Shown piece by piece: positions 36,444 through 45,607 of a DNA stretch of 64,000 nt. The number at the start of each line of letters is the position of its first letter. The first letter of the stretch is position 1. Where the stretch lies: positions 2,480,001 to 2,544,000 of the forward strand of contig NZ_CP135084.1 of NCBI RefSeq assembly GCF_032229285.1, written 5' to 3'. The translations under genes and the position numbers were made by a program. The DNA comes from Rheinheimera sp. MMS21-TC3. Lineage in GTDB: Bacteria > Pseudomonadota > Gammaproteobacteria > Enterobacterales > Alteromonadaceae. A model generated the notes under the pieces. It was not told the origin of the DNA and did not search any database. It was given only the letters and a program-made list of their open reading frames with translations.

Positions 36444-37369
36444 CTATTTAAAACAGCGGCGAATGCCTTCATCTAAAGAAATAGGCGGAGCCCAATTTAA
36501 GGTTTTTTTGGTATGTTCTATATCGACAGTTAATGAATTAGCCAACCGCTCTATCATAGCTTTTTTACCAACGGCAGAAGCCGCAAGCTTTAAAATAAAT
36601 ACAGGAACAGGAACCAATAAAGGTTTTTACCCGCAGCGATAATTAATTTTTCTAATAGCGCCGATGTTGAAACATCTTCATCATCACTAACTAAAAATGT
36701 TTCACCTGCTGCGTTAGGGTGGTCAACACAAGTAATAATTAAATCTATCAAGTTATCAATAGCGACAAAGCTACGCTGGTTATTTATAGAACCTAAAGGT
36801 AATGGCAAGTTTTTATTAGCTAACTTTAATAACAAACCAAAATTACCAGGTGCTGCTTTACCATAAACAAGTGGAGGACGAATAATAACCAACTCCATTC
36901 CGGTTTCAGCAGAGATTTTACGTAAACCAATTTCGGCATCATTTTTTGAAATAGAATAATTATCAGTAGGGCTCGATTTATCAGCTAAAGTAAAAGTTCT
37001 AGAATTGTGAGTTCCCATTACACCTATAGAGCTTAAAAAAACAAATCGCTTAACACCATTAGCCGCAGCTTGCTTGGCAAGCGAAAGCGTTGCATAAGTA
37101 TTGCAAACTCTATAACCTTCTAAATCTGCTTGCTCATACTTATTAAACAGATGCGCTCTCGCAGCTAAATGGATAACTACATCAACATCGTTTAACGCAG
37201 CACTAAAATTGCTATCTGAAGAAAAGCTATTTACATAATAATGAAGCTCGTCAAAATTGTCAGCGAAAGCACCTCTTGAAAGACGTGCAGTTGTAAATCG
37301 TTCAGCAAGAAGAGCATAAAGCTTACTACCAATATAACCTGTTGATCCTGTAAGTAAAATCCTTGGCAT
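36444..37369 (-). pseudogene. Frameshifted NAD-dependent sugar epimerase/reductase (SDR)
   Basis: The frame from ATG 37369 encodes an extended SDR: GSTGYIGSKL, FLSSIGVMG, YSISK (YxxxK), then VYGKAAPGNFG. It is paralogous to the SDR at 10126-11079. It leaves the conserved reading frame after AAGK, at five T on the plus strand (36624-36628), and stops at 36590. The missing C-terminus (PVPVFILKLAASAVGKKAMI...LDEGIRRCFK) is present in the next frame and ends with TAG at 36444. One extra A in the run restores a 308-aa protein of normal length. This is a real one-base loss, a phase-variable homopolymer or a sequencing error. The paired SDR and initiating transferase are the usual WbpV/K-type partnership. 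Confidence 0.85.
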
Positions 37370-37375
37370 ATGTAA

Positions 37376-38170
37376 TTAGCCTATAATATATTTGTTATAA
37401 AAATTCGTATGCTTCTTTTTTAGGTAAACAATGCTAAGGTAACAGAAAAGGTTATAACTTGCTGTAACATGATTGCAATTACCAACATCACGAAGAACTC
37501 GCCAGTAAAACTTAAAAGCATCAGACTTACTGCGAGATAGCGAACCAGCCCTTATTCTATAAAAACCTAAATTCTTATTTAAAGAATAGGCATAATCAAA
37601 CTGCTTAAGAAGTTCAAGCCAAAGAGCAAAGTCTTGCCGCTTTTTTACTAAAGGCATATATATTTTACCATAAGGCTCAGTATCGTAAATAGCGGTTAAA
37701 CAGCCAATATAGTTATGCTTCAATAAAGATTTAAAATTAACTTTTTCTGGTACTGCAATTTGCTCCAGTAAACTCCCTTGCTCATCCATAGTCGTATGCG
37801 AAGTAAATGAAAAACCGATATTATTTTCTTGCATAAAATTAATTTGATGCTCAAGTTTATCTGGCGTCCATAAATCATCCGAATCTAAGAAAGCTATATA
37901 ACGGCCCTTAGCTTCAGATATAGCGACGTTACGAGAACCTGCACCGCCCAAATTTTTACTATTACGGATAAGTTTGATTCGATTGTCAGTCAGGTAAGGA
38001 AGGATACAATCAATAGTATCATCAGTAGAGCAATCATCAACTACCAGTAACTCCCAATTTTGAAATGACTGTGAAATCACAGAGTTGATTGAAGCTTTAA
38101 TAAATTGACTGACATTGTGCGCTGGCATAATAATAGAGACTAGTGGAACATCTTGTTGATTAATATTCAT
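37376..38170 (-). CDS. GT2 (GT-A fold) glycosyltransferase
   Basis: 264 aa from ATG 38170, which has a strong GGAGAAGG ribosome site; the open frame reaches 38215 but that extension lacks one. It has VSIIMPAHNVSQFIKASINS, LLVVDDCSTDDT, GGAGSRNVAI, and the DxD-like metal motif in YIAFLDSDDLWTPDKLE. It probably adds a sugar to the cluster B repeat. The gene is AT-rich and belongs to the variable part of the locus. Confidence 0.87.
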   Translation of the reverse strand: MNINQQDVPLVSIIMPAHNVSQFIKASINSVISQSFQNWELLVVDDCSTDDTIDCILPYLTDNRIKLIRNSKNLGGAGSRNVAISEAKGRYIAFLDSDDLWTPDKLEHQINFMQENNIGFSFTSHTTMDEQGSLLEQIAVPEKVNFKSLLKHNYIGCLTAIYDTEPYGKIYMPLVKKRQDFALWLELLKQFDYAYSLNKNLGFYRIRAGSLSRSKSDAFKFYWRVLRDVGNCNHVTASYNLFCYLSIVYLKKKHTNFYNKYIIG

Positions 38171-38227
38171 CCAACCTTCTCCTAGGGAAACTTTTACAAA
38201 AACATCTTTAGCCAAACTAAAAATAAC

Positions 38228-39295
38228 TCAGTAGTTTAATATTGAGTTAATAATTTTATTTGAGGCAAAACCATTCCCATATAAGTCAATACCATACTGA
38301 TCATTGAATATATATTCATTGAATGCTGATAAAATATTTTTCTTATCCGCACCAGCTAATACATTAAAATTGTGATGTACGAGTTCAACCCATTCTGTTT
38401 CATCACGTAATGTAATGCATGGTTTTGAAAAAAAGAAAGCTTCCTTTTGTAAACCACCGCTATCAGTCATTACTAATTTACAGTTATCGATTAGCCAAAC
38501 CATATTTAAATAACCAACAGGCGAAATAACTTTAATAGAAGAAGACAATTTAAATTGTAAACCTTCAAGCTTAGATTTAGTGCGAGGATGCAAAGGCAAA
38601 ACAATAGGAATCGATTTAGCTATAATATTTAAAGATTCAACAATTGAAGTTAAACGATCAATACAATCTGTATTTTCAGCTCTATGAATGGTTGATAATA
38701 TAAATTCACCAGTTAACTCTAAATTATTTGGTTTAACAGCAAGTCCTTTATAAAATAAAGCCCCATCTTGCATCACATCACCAACTAGCTCGACCCGCGC
38801 ACCCCACTTTGAGACGCCTTCATTATCTAAATTTTGTATCGCAATTTTAGTTGGACAAAACAAGATTGAACTAATTCTATCGGTTAAAATTCTGTTTACC
38901 TCTTCGGGCATGGCCATATTAAATGATCTTAAGCCTGCTTCAACATGGGCAACTTTAATATGTAATTTAGAGGCAGCTATAGCACCAGCTAATGTAGAAT
39001 TAGTATCGCCATAAACCAAAACCCAGTCTGGTTTTTCTTTCAATAAAACCTGTTCGATTTTTTCAATCATTTGTCCAGTCATGGCACCGTGAGAGTTGCC
39101 GCCAATGCCTAAAAAATATGTAGGCTTGGGTATTTGCATTTCATCAAAGAAAACATCGCTCATATTCGTATCATAATGCTGACCAGTATGAACAATAATT
39201 TCGTGTAAAGTATCGCACTTTGAAATCTCGCGACTCACAGAACCAGCTTTTATAAATTGTGGCCTAGCACCTAATATAGTAACAATTTTTAACAC
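38228..39295 (-). CDS. wbpI: UDP-GlcNAc3NAcA 2-epimerase (WbpI-type, WecB superfamily)
   Basis: 355 aa. It has ILGARPQFIKAGSVS, IVHTGQHYDTNMSDVFF, EAGLRSFNMAMPEEVNRILTD and MTDSGGLQKEAFFFSKPC. The NMS, SFNM-MPEE-NRILTD and KEAFFF features match recalled WbpI of Pseudomonas rather than the E. coli-type WecB also present at 55503. WbpI epimerises UDP-2,3-diacetamido-2,3-dideoxy-glucuronate at C2 to UDP-ManNAc3NAcA. With WbpA, B, D and E encoded upstream the pathway is complete. Confidence 0.83.
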   Translation of the reverse strand: MLKIVTILGARPQFIKAGSVSREISKCDTLHEIIVHTGQHYDTNMSDVFFDEMQIPKPTYFLGIGGNSHGAMTGQMIEKIEQVLLKEKPDWVLVYGDTNSTLAGAIAASKLHIKVAHVEAGLRSFNMAMPEEVNRILTDRISSILFCPTKIAIQNLDNEGVSKWGARVELVGDVMQDGALFYKGLAVKPNNLELTGEFILSTIHRAENTDCIDRLTSIVESLNIIAKSIPIVLPLHPRTKSKLEGLQFKLSSSIKVISPVGYLNMVWLIDNCKLVMTDSGGLQKEAFFFSKPCITLRDETEWVELVHHNFNVLAGADKKNILSAFNEYIFNDQYGIDLYGNGFASNKIINSILNY

Positions 39296-39297
39296 TT

Positions 39298-40410
39298 CTA
39301 AATCTCCTTATATAACGTCAATAATGTTTTCTCTTCAGCTGCCCAATTATATTTAAGTTGCACGGCTCTTAAACCATTCTTCCCCATTCTATTTGCATCT
39401 TCAGGGTTGCGAATTATAAAATTAATTGCATCTGCAATTGCTTTAGGGTCTGTAGGTTCTACACAAATCCCACACTCTTCCCCTTCAACAAGTTCACGCC
39501 ACATCGGAAAGTTAGAAGTTATAATAGGTAAACCTGCAGACATATATTCAAACATTTTATTAGGCTGTGCATCAATATGATTAGGATAATCATGAAATGT
39601 TACAATTCCTGCTTTCGAACGCCCTAAAATTTCAGCGGCAAATGTACGATCAATAAACCCTAATTCATTAACTTGTTCCCATGCTTTACAACTCTTTACT
39701 TCTTGTTCAATATGAGGCTCAGAAAAGCGACCTGCCAAATTGAGTCTCACACAGGGTGCACTAGGCAGTGCTAAAATCACCTCCTTTATCCCTCTAATTT
39801 CTGTTATCCCACCTAAATAACAAACTTCATCAGCTTTTTCTGACCATAAGGTATCATTAAATTGATTAAGCTCACCTATAATAGGGTAGTTGTTAATGTT
39901 ATATGATTTACAATTTAATTTAGATAATTTACTAGTAATAGAGGGTGTAGCTCCAACTAAAGCATCAAATTTACTCAAACTAAATTTCTCATAAAATTCA
40001 AAGAGTAATGGTAGGATTTTTTTAAAAAAAACATTTAAATATGGCTTTGACTTTAGTTGTTTAGGTAAATCCTCATGTGCATCAAAGACAACTTTAAATC
40101 CTTTTTTCTTTAGCTTTAAACCTATAGGAATTAACTCCGGATCGTGTAAATGATAAACATCAGCTTTCAACTCTATAGCTTTATTATAAACAAGTTTAGT
40201 TGTTTTAAGCATACGCGACAATCGCCCTACACTTAAACCTACGTCATATATGGTAACACCTTTGTCACTTAACTCATCCCCTTTGCCATCAGCAACAATA
40301 AGTGAAACATTTTTGCCTGACATTGCTAATGAGTTACACATTTTCAGAAATATACGCGTATCGTATCTTGGGTGAACCGATGTTACGTGTACTACACTAT
40401 TATTTTTCAT
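39298..40410 (-). CDS. GT4 glycosyltransferase
   Basis: 370 aa from ATG 40410; the open frame extends to 40476 but the extra residues are hydrophobic read-through of the Wzy end, and MKNNSVVHVTSVHPRYDTRIF is a normal GT4 start. YHLHDPELIPIGLKLK, VVFDAHEDLPKQL and the C-terminal KMFEYMSAGLPIITS region are typical. It overlaps the end of the Wzy gene by 11 bp. It resembles WbpH/WbpJ-like enzymes of diacetamido-uronic loci, but specificity is not proven. Confidence 0.82.
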   Translation of the reverse strand: MKNNSVVHVTSVHPRYDTRIFLKMCNSLAMSGKNVSLIVADGKGDELSDKGVTIYDVGLSVGRLSRMLKTTKLVYNKAIELKADVYHLHDPELIPIGLKLKKKGFKVVFDAHEDLPKQLKSKPYLNVFFKKILPLLFEFYEKFSLSKFDALVGATPSITSKLSKLNCKSYNINNYPIIGELNQFNDTLWSEKADEVCYLGGITEIRGIKEVILALPSAPCVRLNLAGRFSEPHIEQEVKSCKAWEQVNELGFIDRTFAAEILGRSKAGIVTFHDYPNHIDAQPNKMFEYMSAGLPIITSNFPMWRELVEGEECGICVEPTDPKAIADAINFIIRNPEDANRMGKNGLRAVQLKYNWAAEEKTLLTLYKEI

Positions 40411-41635
40411 ATAAAAAACTCTTCTTAGGTAATAATTTATATAGCATGACAAGTAAAAGAACCCAAAGATAACCATAACTATTCAACACTATAGTAAATT
40501 CACTCAGATAAAACATAAAAGAAATAAAGCCTAGCAAAACAACGATTAGATTATCTTTACTATGCAGCATATACTGAATAAAAACACTTGTAATAAAAAC
40601 AAAAAAACATATAAACACATAATAAAGATACTTTAAATAATAAGGGACATTAAGATTAGAATTCCCTATAAGTCCAGTAACCATTGTGCAATCTTTACCT
40701 ACAAAGTAATTACAAGCATTTAGGTCAGCTCTAAAGTATTCACCACCAAAAATGTAAGTATAATAAACACTTGTCCTATAGTTATCATTAAAATCATATA
40801 AATACTCATAACCTGCAGAAATTGATATTGGAACAGCCACTAAACGTATAATAAAAACTTCAGCAATATCAATAAAATCACGCTCTATAGTAACCATATA
40901 TGTTCCATAAACGATAACTGTAAATGAAAGTAAAATAAAAGCGAACCCTAATAATAAGTGTCTAACTTTAAGCGTACGCAAATAAACACCAGCAATAAAA
41001 AAAGCAAGTACAAAAACAATAGCTGTTTTTGATAAAGTAAGTGTTGATGTGAAAACAAGTGGCAGTAGCAATAAAAAATTAAACTTAAACCGCCCTATTA
41101 AAAAAGCTACAACTGGGTTTATAATATAAAGAAGAAAGTAAATAACTAACAAGTTTGAGTTTTTATAAAAAACCTCTCTATAATAAGACATTTCTTCAAA
41201 ACTATAAACCCCAACATTAAACAGAGGTGAATTCAATATCGGCACAGTATATAAAAAGAAAGCAGAAATTATTAATAGAAAAAAATAACAAACCCAAAAT
41301 GAAGCGCTAGAAATGTTTTTCTCGGAAGAAATTGTAATTCCATCATAAAAAGTCTTGTTTCTTTTTTTTTGAAAGAGTGACAATATAACAACAACCCCAC
41401 CAACCACTAAAATATCGTCAAAAACCAAATTAATCCTATCAAGTTGATAATTCAGCATAGCCATTCTATCACTATAAAAAGAACTTAAAAGAAAACCTAA
41501 CAAACAAAAAATAAAATAACCTAAACTAAAAAAATTAAAAACTGTTAGGCTATACCTTTTATAGTTTAAATTCAAAAAATAAACAAAAAACATTAAAAAA
41601 ATTAAAATAACAATCTGCTCAAAATAAAGCATCAC
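40400..41635 (-). CDS. Wzy-type polysaccharide polymerase (oligosaccharide repeat unit polymerase)
   Basis: 411 aa, strongly hydrophobic and AT-rich, with about 10-12 membrane segments and a loop near 290-320 (GGEYFRADLNACNYF). Sequence identity among Wzy proteins is typically low; the call rests on hydropathy and on its place beside Wzx, Wzc and glycosyltransferases. It would polymerise repeats in the periplasm. It overlaps the C5-epimerase-like gene by 4 bp and the downstream GT4 by 11 bp. Confidence 0.72.
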   Translation of the reverse strand: MMLYFEQIVILIFLMFFVYFLNLNYKRYSLTVFNFFSLGYFIFCLLGFLLSSFYSDRMAMLNYQLDRINLVFDDILVVGGVVVILSLFQKKRNKTFYDGITISSEKNISSASFWVCYFFLLIISAFFLYTVPILNSPLFNVGVYSFEEMSYYREVFYKNSNLLVIYFLLYIINPVVAFLIGRFKFNFLLLLPLVFTSTLTLSKTAIVFVLAFFIAGVYLRTLKVRHLLLGFAFILLSFTVIVYGTYMVTIERDFIDIAEVFIIRLVAVPISISAGYEYLYDFNDNYRTSVYYTYIFGGEYFRADLNACNYFVGKDCTMVTGLIGNSNLNVPYYLKYLYYVFICFFVFITSVFIQYMLHSKDNLIVVLLGFISFMFYLSEFTIVLNSYGYLWVLLLVMLYKLLPKKSFLYEK

Positions 41636-42696
41636 TTACGCACCACCTTAACAATACCGTATATTAGTAGATAAAATGATACTAAAAACAATATAAAAAC
41701 ACACAAAAGGTGCAGCACCATCACTTGAAAAGTGCCATTGTATATTGCTACAAAAGTATAAGGAATATAAGTCCTATCACATTTAATTTCAGCACAAATA
41801 TAACTATCATCTTTAGCAAGTTCATATAAAATAGCAAAATTAATATTATTGTATTTTATATTAGCTAAATTATTTAACCTGTCGTAATAACTCCAATTTT
41901 CAAAAAAATATAAAGGCAATACATCAACAAGACCCTGCTTCAAAACCGGATGTAATGGGTCTTGTATTTCATTATAAAGTTCATATGATTTTATATTGAG
42001 GTAAGCGTAATAACCGCCATTTAAAACGTAGGCAAAATCACCTTTACCTATCTCCTCGCTTGCATATTCGATTATGAATTTATTATCACTGTCCATACTC
42101 CCTCCTTCGTAAACACTTGCAGTTAACGAAGAGTAGAATTTATCGGCTAATATTTTGTATTCAATATCACCAAAATATATATATGCACGAAGCATTAAGT
42201 TCATAGCTAAAGAGTCAGTCAAACCAGACCACCAAATAGGCTTTAATACTCCAACTTTTAAATTATTATATTTCCACTCAAAATCATATGGAAGATGAAT
42301 GTTTCCATTTAGTTCAACTACATTACCTTTAACCCATTCAACAGTATTCATAAAGTTATCTTCATTAATCAAACTTAATGGCGGTTGAACATTCCAGTAC
42401 TTTTGAGTTTCATCTTTGTACCATACAAGATGCTTATTATTATCCTTAACATTCATCACAACACTATCTGAATATCTTAAGCCATAGTGAACAACGTAAT
42501 ATGGAGATATAAATTGACCTTGACTTGCACTTGTTGAATGAGGAATTCCTTTAGAGTTAAATTTTCGAACAGAAAATTCTTGATGTACTATAAAATTTCT
42601 AACTTTGGTATTAAACTCATTAATTTCATACTCAAAACCTATAAATATTAATAAAGAAATCAATAATGATACAATGAAAATTAAAAAATGTTTCAC
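41632..42696 (-). CDS. Membrane-anchored D-glucuronyl C5-epimerase-like protein
   Basis: 354 aa. The N-terminal helix (about 4-22) and C-terminal helix (about 323-348) bracket a soluble domain predicted to face the periplasm. The domain has several features of the heparosan/glucuronyl C5-epimerase C-terminal domain: WWSGLTDSLAMNLMLRAYIYFGD (compare WYS-AQG-A-S-LVRAY), EYAS...YVLNGGYYAYLNIKSYELY (compare EYP...FVLNG-MYSL-GLYDL), and SYYDRLNNLANIKYNNIN (compare IYDLRH...ARWDYHTTHIN). Glucuronyl C5-epimerases invert uronic-acid residues in a polymer. A bacterial, doubly anchored version between wzx and wzy is unusual. Homology is judged by eye, so the exact family needs a profile search. Confidence 0.68.
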   Translation of the reverse strand: MKHFLIFIVSLLISLLIFIGFEYEINEFNTKVRNFIVHQEFSVRKFNSKGIPHSTSASQGQFISPYYVVHYGLRYSDSVVMNVKDNNKHLVWYKDETQKYWNVQPPLSLINEDNFMNTVEWVKGNVVELNGNIHLPYDFEWKYNNLKVGVLKPIWWSGLTDSLAMNLMLRAYIYFGDIEYKILADKFYSSLTASVYEGGSMDSDNKFIIEYASEEIGKGDFAYVLNGGYYAYLNIKSYELYNEIQDPLHPVLKQGLVDVLPLYFFENWSYYDRLNNLANIKYNNINFAILYELAKDDSYICAEIKCDRTYIPYTFVAIYNGTFQVMVLHLLCVFILFLVSFYLLIYGIVKVVRK

Positions 42697-43946
42697 TTCA
42701 CTCTCAACCTATTAATTGGATGTATTAAAACTAACAATTGTATAAAATACCCAAGAGTAATTATTGCGACTAATAGCACATAAAAGCTAATAGCATTACT
42801 ACCTATGTATTGATACAACAACAAAAAAGAACATACAAAAAGCAACTTAATAAGCTCTGTAAGGAGCAGTAGTTTCTGAACGCCTAACAAGTTAAATAAC
42901 TGGGAAATTGACGAGATTGTTAATATTGGTATAGTTAAAAATATAACTATTGATATAACATCTAAGATACCATTCCAATTTTCAGGCTCGTACTTCAAAA
43001 GTAATGGATATAGTAAATGATAAGAAAAAACTATTAATAAACTTACTGAGAATAAGACAAAAATTGTATTTCTGATCAGTTTAATTTTATTCTCACTTTC
43101 GATTTGTACAAATTCTGCGACAAAAGCTTTAGATACTGATTGAGATAGCATTCCTATAGGAATAGTTATTATTCTATTTGCCATAAAATATAAGCCTGCT
43201 GCTTTTAAATCCACAATAGTTGCCATGAATAAGATAGGTAAATATTGAGTTAATGCTGAGAGCAAGCTTGCGGGCATAGCAAAAAAACTATAAGGTTTTA
43301 GACCTATCCAATAATTCTTCCAACCACTTTTAATTTGTTTAGTATTTATTTTTGAAAGGAATTCAAAAATTGTTGAACTCATCAATATAATTTGACCTAT
43401 TCTCGAAAGAAACTCTGCGTACCAAAGGCCATATACGAGTTTAATATTACCAAACAGTATTTGAAAAAAAATCAAAAACACTGATCTTGCAACATTAGTT
43501 TGTGCCAATTTAAAAATTTTATTTTTGTTTACAAACATACTTGATGTTAACTGGCAAACATTGTAAGAAATTACAATCAAAAAAATATATATAAACTCTT
43601 CTACCGAAAAGTAATATTTCGTGTAATTATTCTTAAAAAAGTAATTACTAACTATAATCAAAATAAAAATTATAGTGGTTAGCAACATTATTGAAAGTAT
43701 AATTGATTTAAAGTAAATACTAATATAATGTTTATTATTTCTTTCTAGGGACAGGATATACGCATCACTTTTAAGTAATGTAATAATTGCCATTATTGAA
43801 ACTATCGAAAATACAATTCCAAACTTTCCAAAGTCTTCTGGATCATAAAGAAGAGAAACAGTAGGCAAGCTTAACAATAATATAACTTGTGATATTACAT
43901 TACTTCCGAGTAATCCAGATATATTTTTGATGTATCTAAATTTCAT
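42693..43946 (-). CDS. Wzx-type oligosaccharide flippase
   Basis: 417 aa, polytopic (about 12-14 helices), with the N-terminus NISGLLGSNVISQVILLLSLPTVSLLYDPEDFGKFGI typical of the PST/Wzx family. It is AT-rich. Its ATG overlaps the stop of the truncated aminotransferase gene (ATGA), and its own end overlaps the C5-epimerase-like gene. It probably moves the cluster B repeat across the inner membrane. Confidence 0.86.
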   Translation of the reverse strand: MKFRYIKNISGLLGSNVISQVILLLSLPTVSLLYDPEDFGKFGIVFSIVSIMAIITLLKSDAYILSLERNNKHYISIYFKSIILSIMLLTTIIFILIIVSNYFFKNNYTKYYFSVEEFIYIFLIVISYNVCQLTSSMFVNKNKIFKLAQTNVARSVFLIFFQILFGNIKLVYGLWYAEFLSRIGQIILMSSTIFEFLSKINTKQIKSGWKNYWIGLKPYSFFAMPASLLSALTQYLPILFMATIVDLKAAGLYFMANRIITIPIGMLSQSVSKAFVAEFVQIESENKIKLIRNTIFVLFSVSLLIVFSYHLLYPLLLKYEPENWNGILDVISIVIFLTIPILTISSISQLFNLLGVQKLLLLTELIKLLFVCSFLLLYQYIGSNAISFYVLLVAIITLGYFIQLLVLIHPINRLRVK

Positions 43947-45016
43947 ACTGTCGATATGTAGCCATGCATCGGCAAACTAAAAACACTACTCGCTAACTTC
44001 TCAGCTATAGGAAAGTCGCCTTGCTGATAACCTAGTTTGCTAAATGCGGTTTGCTGATGCATGCAAGTGCCATAATAAATCATGGTAGGAATACCTTTAG
44101 CTTTATACTCTGCCATTACAGCATCGCGATTATTAGAGATAAGGGTATATTGCGCCCATGAACTAACAAAATCTATAGGCACCTGTGGTGTTTTAAATTT
44201 ACCCGCTAGTTCTTTCTCATAGTTATCAGCTGCTTTATTGCGATTAATTAACTCTGTTGGAAATTCAGCTAGCTTCTCCAATAAAACGGCAGCTTGTATT
44301 GTATCTAAACGACTATTCATACCTATACGAACATTATCGTATTTGTCTTTACCCTTACCATGAACACGATAAGACCTTATTAGTTCGGCGTATTCATCAT
44401 TATTAGTGAATATAGCACCGCCATCGCCGTAACAACCTAGAGGTTTTGCAGGAAAGAAGCTTGTAGTTGCTATATCACCAAAACTACCTGCCCGCTTACC
44501 ATCTATACTGCCACCGAAGCCTTGGGCGGCATCTTCAACAAGTTTAAGGTTGTACTTTTTAGCAATTTTTTCAATTTCAGGGTAGTTTGCCGGAAGTCCA
44601 AAGAGATCGACAGCTATAATCGCTTTAGGTTTTAATTTGCCTTCCGCGATCGTTGCCTGTATCCGTTTTTCTAGATCTTGCGGGCAAATATTAAAAGTTG
44701 CTTCATCTGAATCAACAAAAACTGGCGTAGCACCCTCAAAGGCGATTACTTCTGCGGTAGCGAAAAAAGTAAAGGTTGGGCAAAATACGGCATCACCTGG
44801 CTTAACGTCTAATACCATCATGGCAAGCGTTAAAGCATCAGTGCCATTTGCACAAGTAATAGCATGTTTAACACCGACATATTCAGCAAGCTTTTGTTCA
44901 AGCTCTTGTACTTCTGGGCCCATTATATAATGGCCATGATCTAATACTGTTTGAATACGTTTATCTATTTTTTGTTTTAAATGCTGATACTGCGCTGCTA
45001 AATCAATAAATTGCAT
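43943..45016 (-). CDS. wbpE: UDP-3-keto-GlcNAcA aminotransferase, WbpE type (C-terminus shortened)
   Basis: 357 aa, PLP-dependent DegT/DnrJ/EryC1 family. It has MQFIDLAAQYQHLKQKI, ITCANGTDALTLAM, VEDAAQGFGGS, TTSFFPAKPLGCYGDGGA (PLP Lys) and NSRLDTIQAAVL. It aminates the 3-keto sugar made by WbpB. The protein ends right after FSLPMHGYISTV, where related enzymes continue for roughly 15 more residues; the stop overlaps the wzx start at the beginning of the AT-rich block. The tail is probably dispensable, but the end looks like a recombination junction. Confidence 0.88.
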   Translation of the reverse strand: MQFIDLAAQYQHLKQKIDKRIQTVLDHGHYIMGPEVQELEQKLAEYVGVKHAITCANGTDALTLAMMVLDVKPGDAVFCPTFTFFATAEVIAFEGATPVFVDSDEATFNICPQDLEKRIQATIAEGKLKPKAIIAVDLFGLPANYPEIEKIAKKYNLKLVEDAAQGFGGSIDGKRAGSFGDIATTSFFPAKPLGCYGDGGAIFTNNDEYAELIRSYRVHGKGKDKYDNVRIGMNSRLDTIQAAVLLEKLAEFPTELINRNKAADNYEKELAGKFKTPQVPIDFVSSWAQYTLISNNRDAVMAEYKAKGIPTMIYYGTCMHQQTAFSKLGYQQGDFPIAEKLASSVFSLPMHGYISTV

Positions 45017-45023
45017 GATATTA

Positions 45024-45605
45024 CTACTCTTGAATTAATTTTAGGCTTGTTCCTGATAACAGATAGGTATCACCTGTGTGCTGACACTTTTCAGTTCCTT
45101 CACCTGATAAAGGCAAGGATAACTGTTCGCCGTATTTACTTATCCAGCCTATTTGCTTAGCAGGTACCCCAACCATTAATGCAAAAGCCGGAACATTTTT
45201 ATTTATTACAGCGCCTGCCCCCACTAAGGCGTACTCGCCAATAGTTACACCACAAATAATGGTGCAATTCGCGCCAAGGGTTGCACCGCGCTTAACGTAG
45301 GTATCACGATATTCCGTTTTACGCTCTATAAATGAGCGTGGATTATATACATTGGTAAACACCATGCTAGGGCCACAAAACACATCATCTGCTATATATA
45401 CATTGTCATATACAGATACATTATTTTGTATTTTCACGTTATTGCCGATAGTGACTTTATTGCCTACAAAAACGTTTTGGCCTAATGAACACTTATCACC
45501 AATTACAGCACCTGAACAAACATGGCTAAAATGCCAGACACGGCTATCAACACCAATTTGTGCGCCATCATCAATAATGGCGCTTTCATGTTTATAAAAC
45601 TGCAT
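45024..45605 (-). CDS. wbpD: UDP-2-acetamido-3-amino-2,3-dideoxy-glucuronate N-acetyltransferase (WbpD type)
   Basis: 193 aa left-handed beta-helix acetyltransferase with hexapeptide repeats ([35 protein letters not shown]) and the WbpD-like [34 protein letters not shown] segment. It N-acetylates the 3-amino group formed by WbpE. It lies 7 bp before the wbpE start and directly after wbpB. Confidence 0.9.
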   Translation of the reverse strand: MQFYKHESAIIDDGAQIGVDSRVWHFSHVCSGAVIGDKCSLGQNVFVGNKVTIGNNVKIQNNVSVYDNVYIADDVFCGPSMVFTNVYNPRSFIERKTEYRDTYVKRGATLGANCTIICGVTIGEYALVGAGAVINKNVPAFALMVGVPAKQIGWISKYGEQLSLPLSGEGTEKCQHTGDTYLLSGTSLKLIQE

Positions 45606-45607
45606 AA

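Noticed and set aside
36031..36642. Open frame of about 203 codons on the plus strand
   Set aside because: It lies antisense to the sugar transferase and the SDR, which both have clear family motifs; it shows no domain and is a shadow frame.
38170..38215. Longer N-terminus for the GT2 gene
   Set aside because: The upstream extension has no ribosome site, whereas ATG 38170 has a strong one and gives the normal GT2 start.
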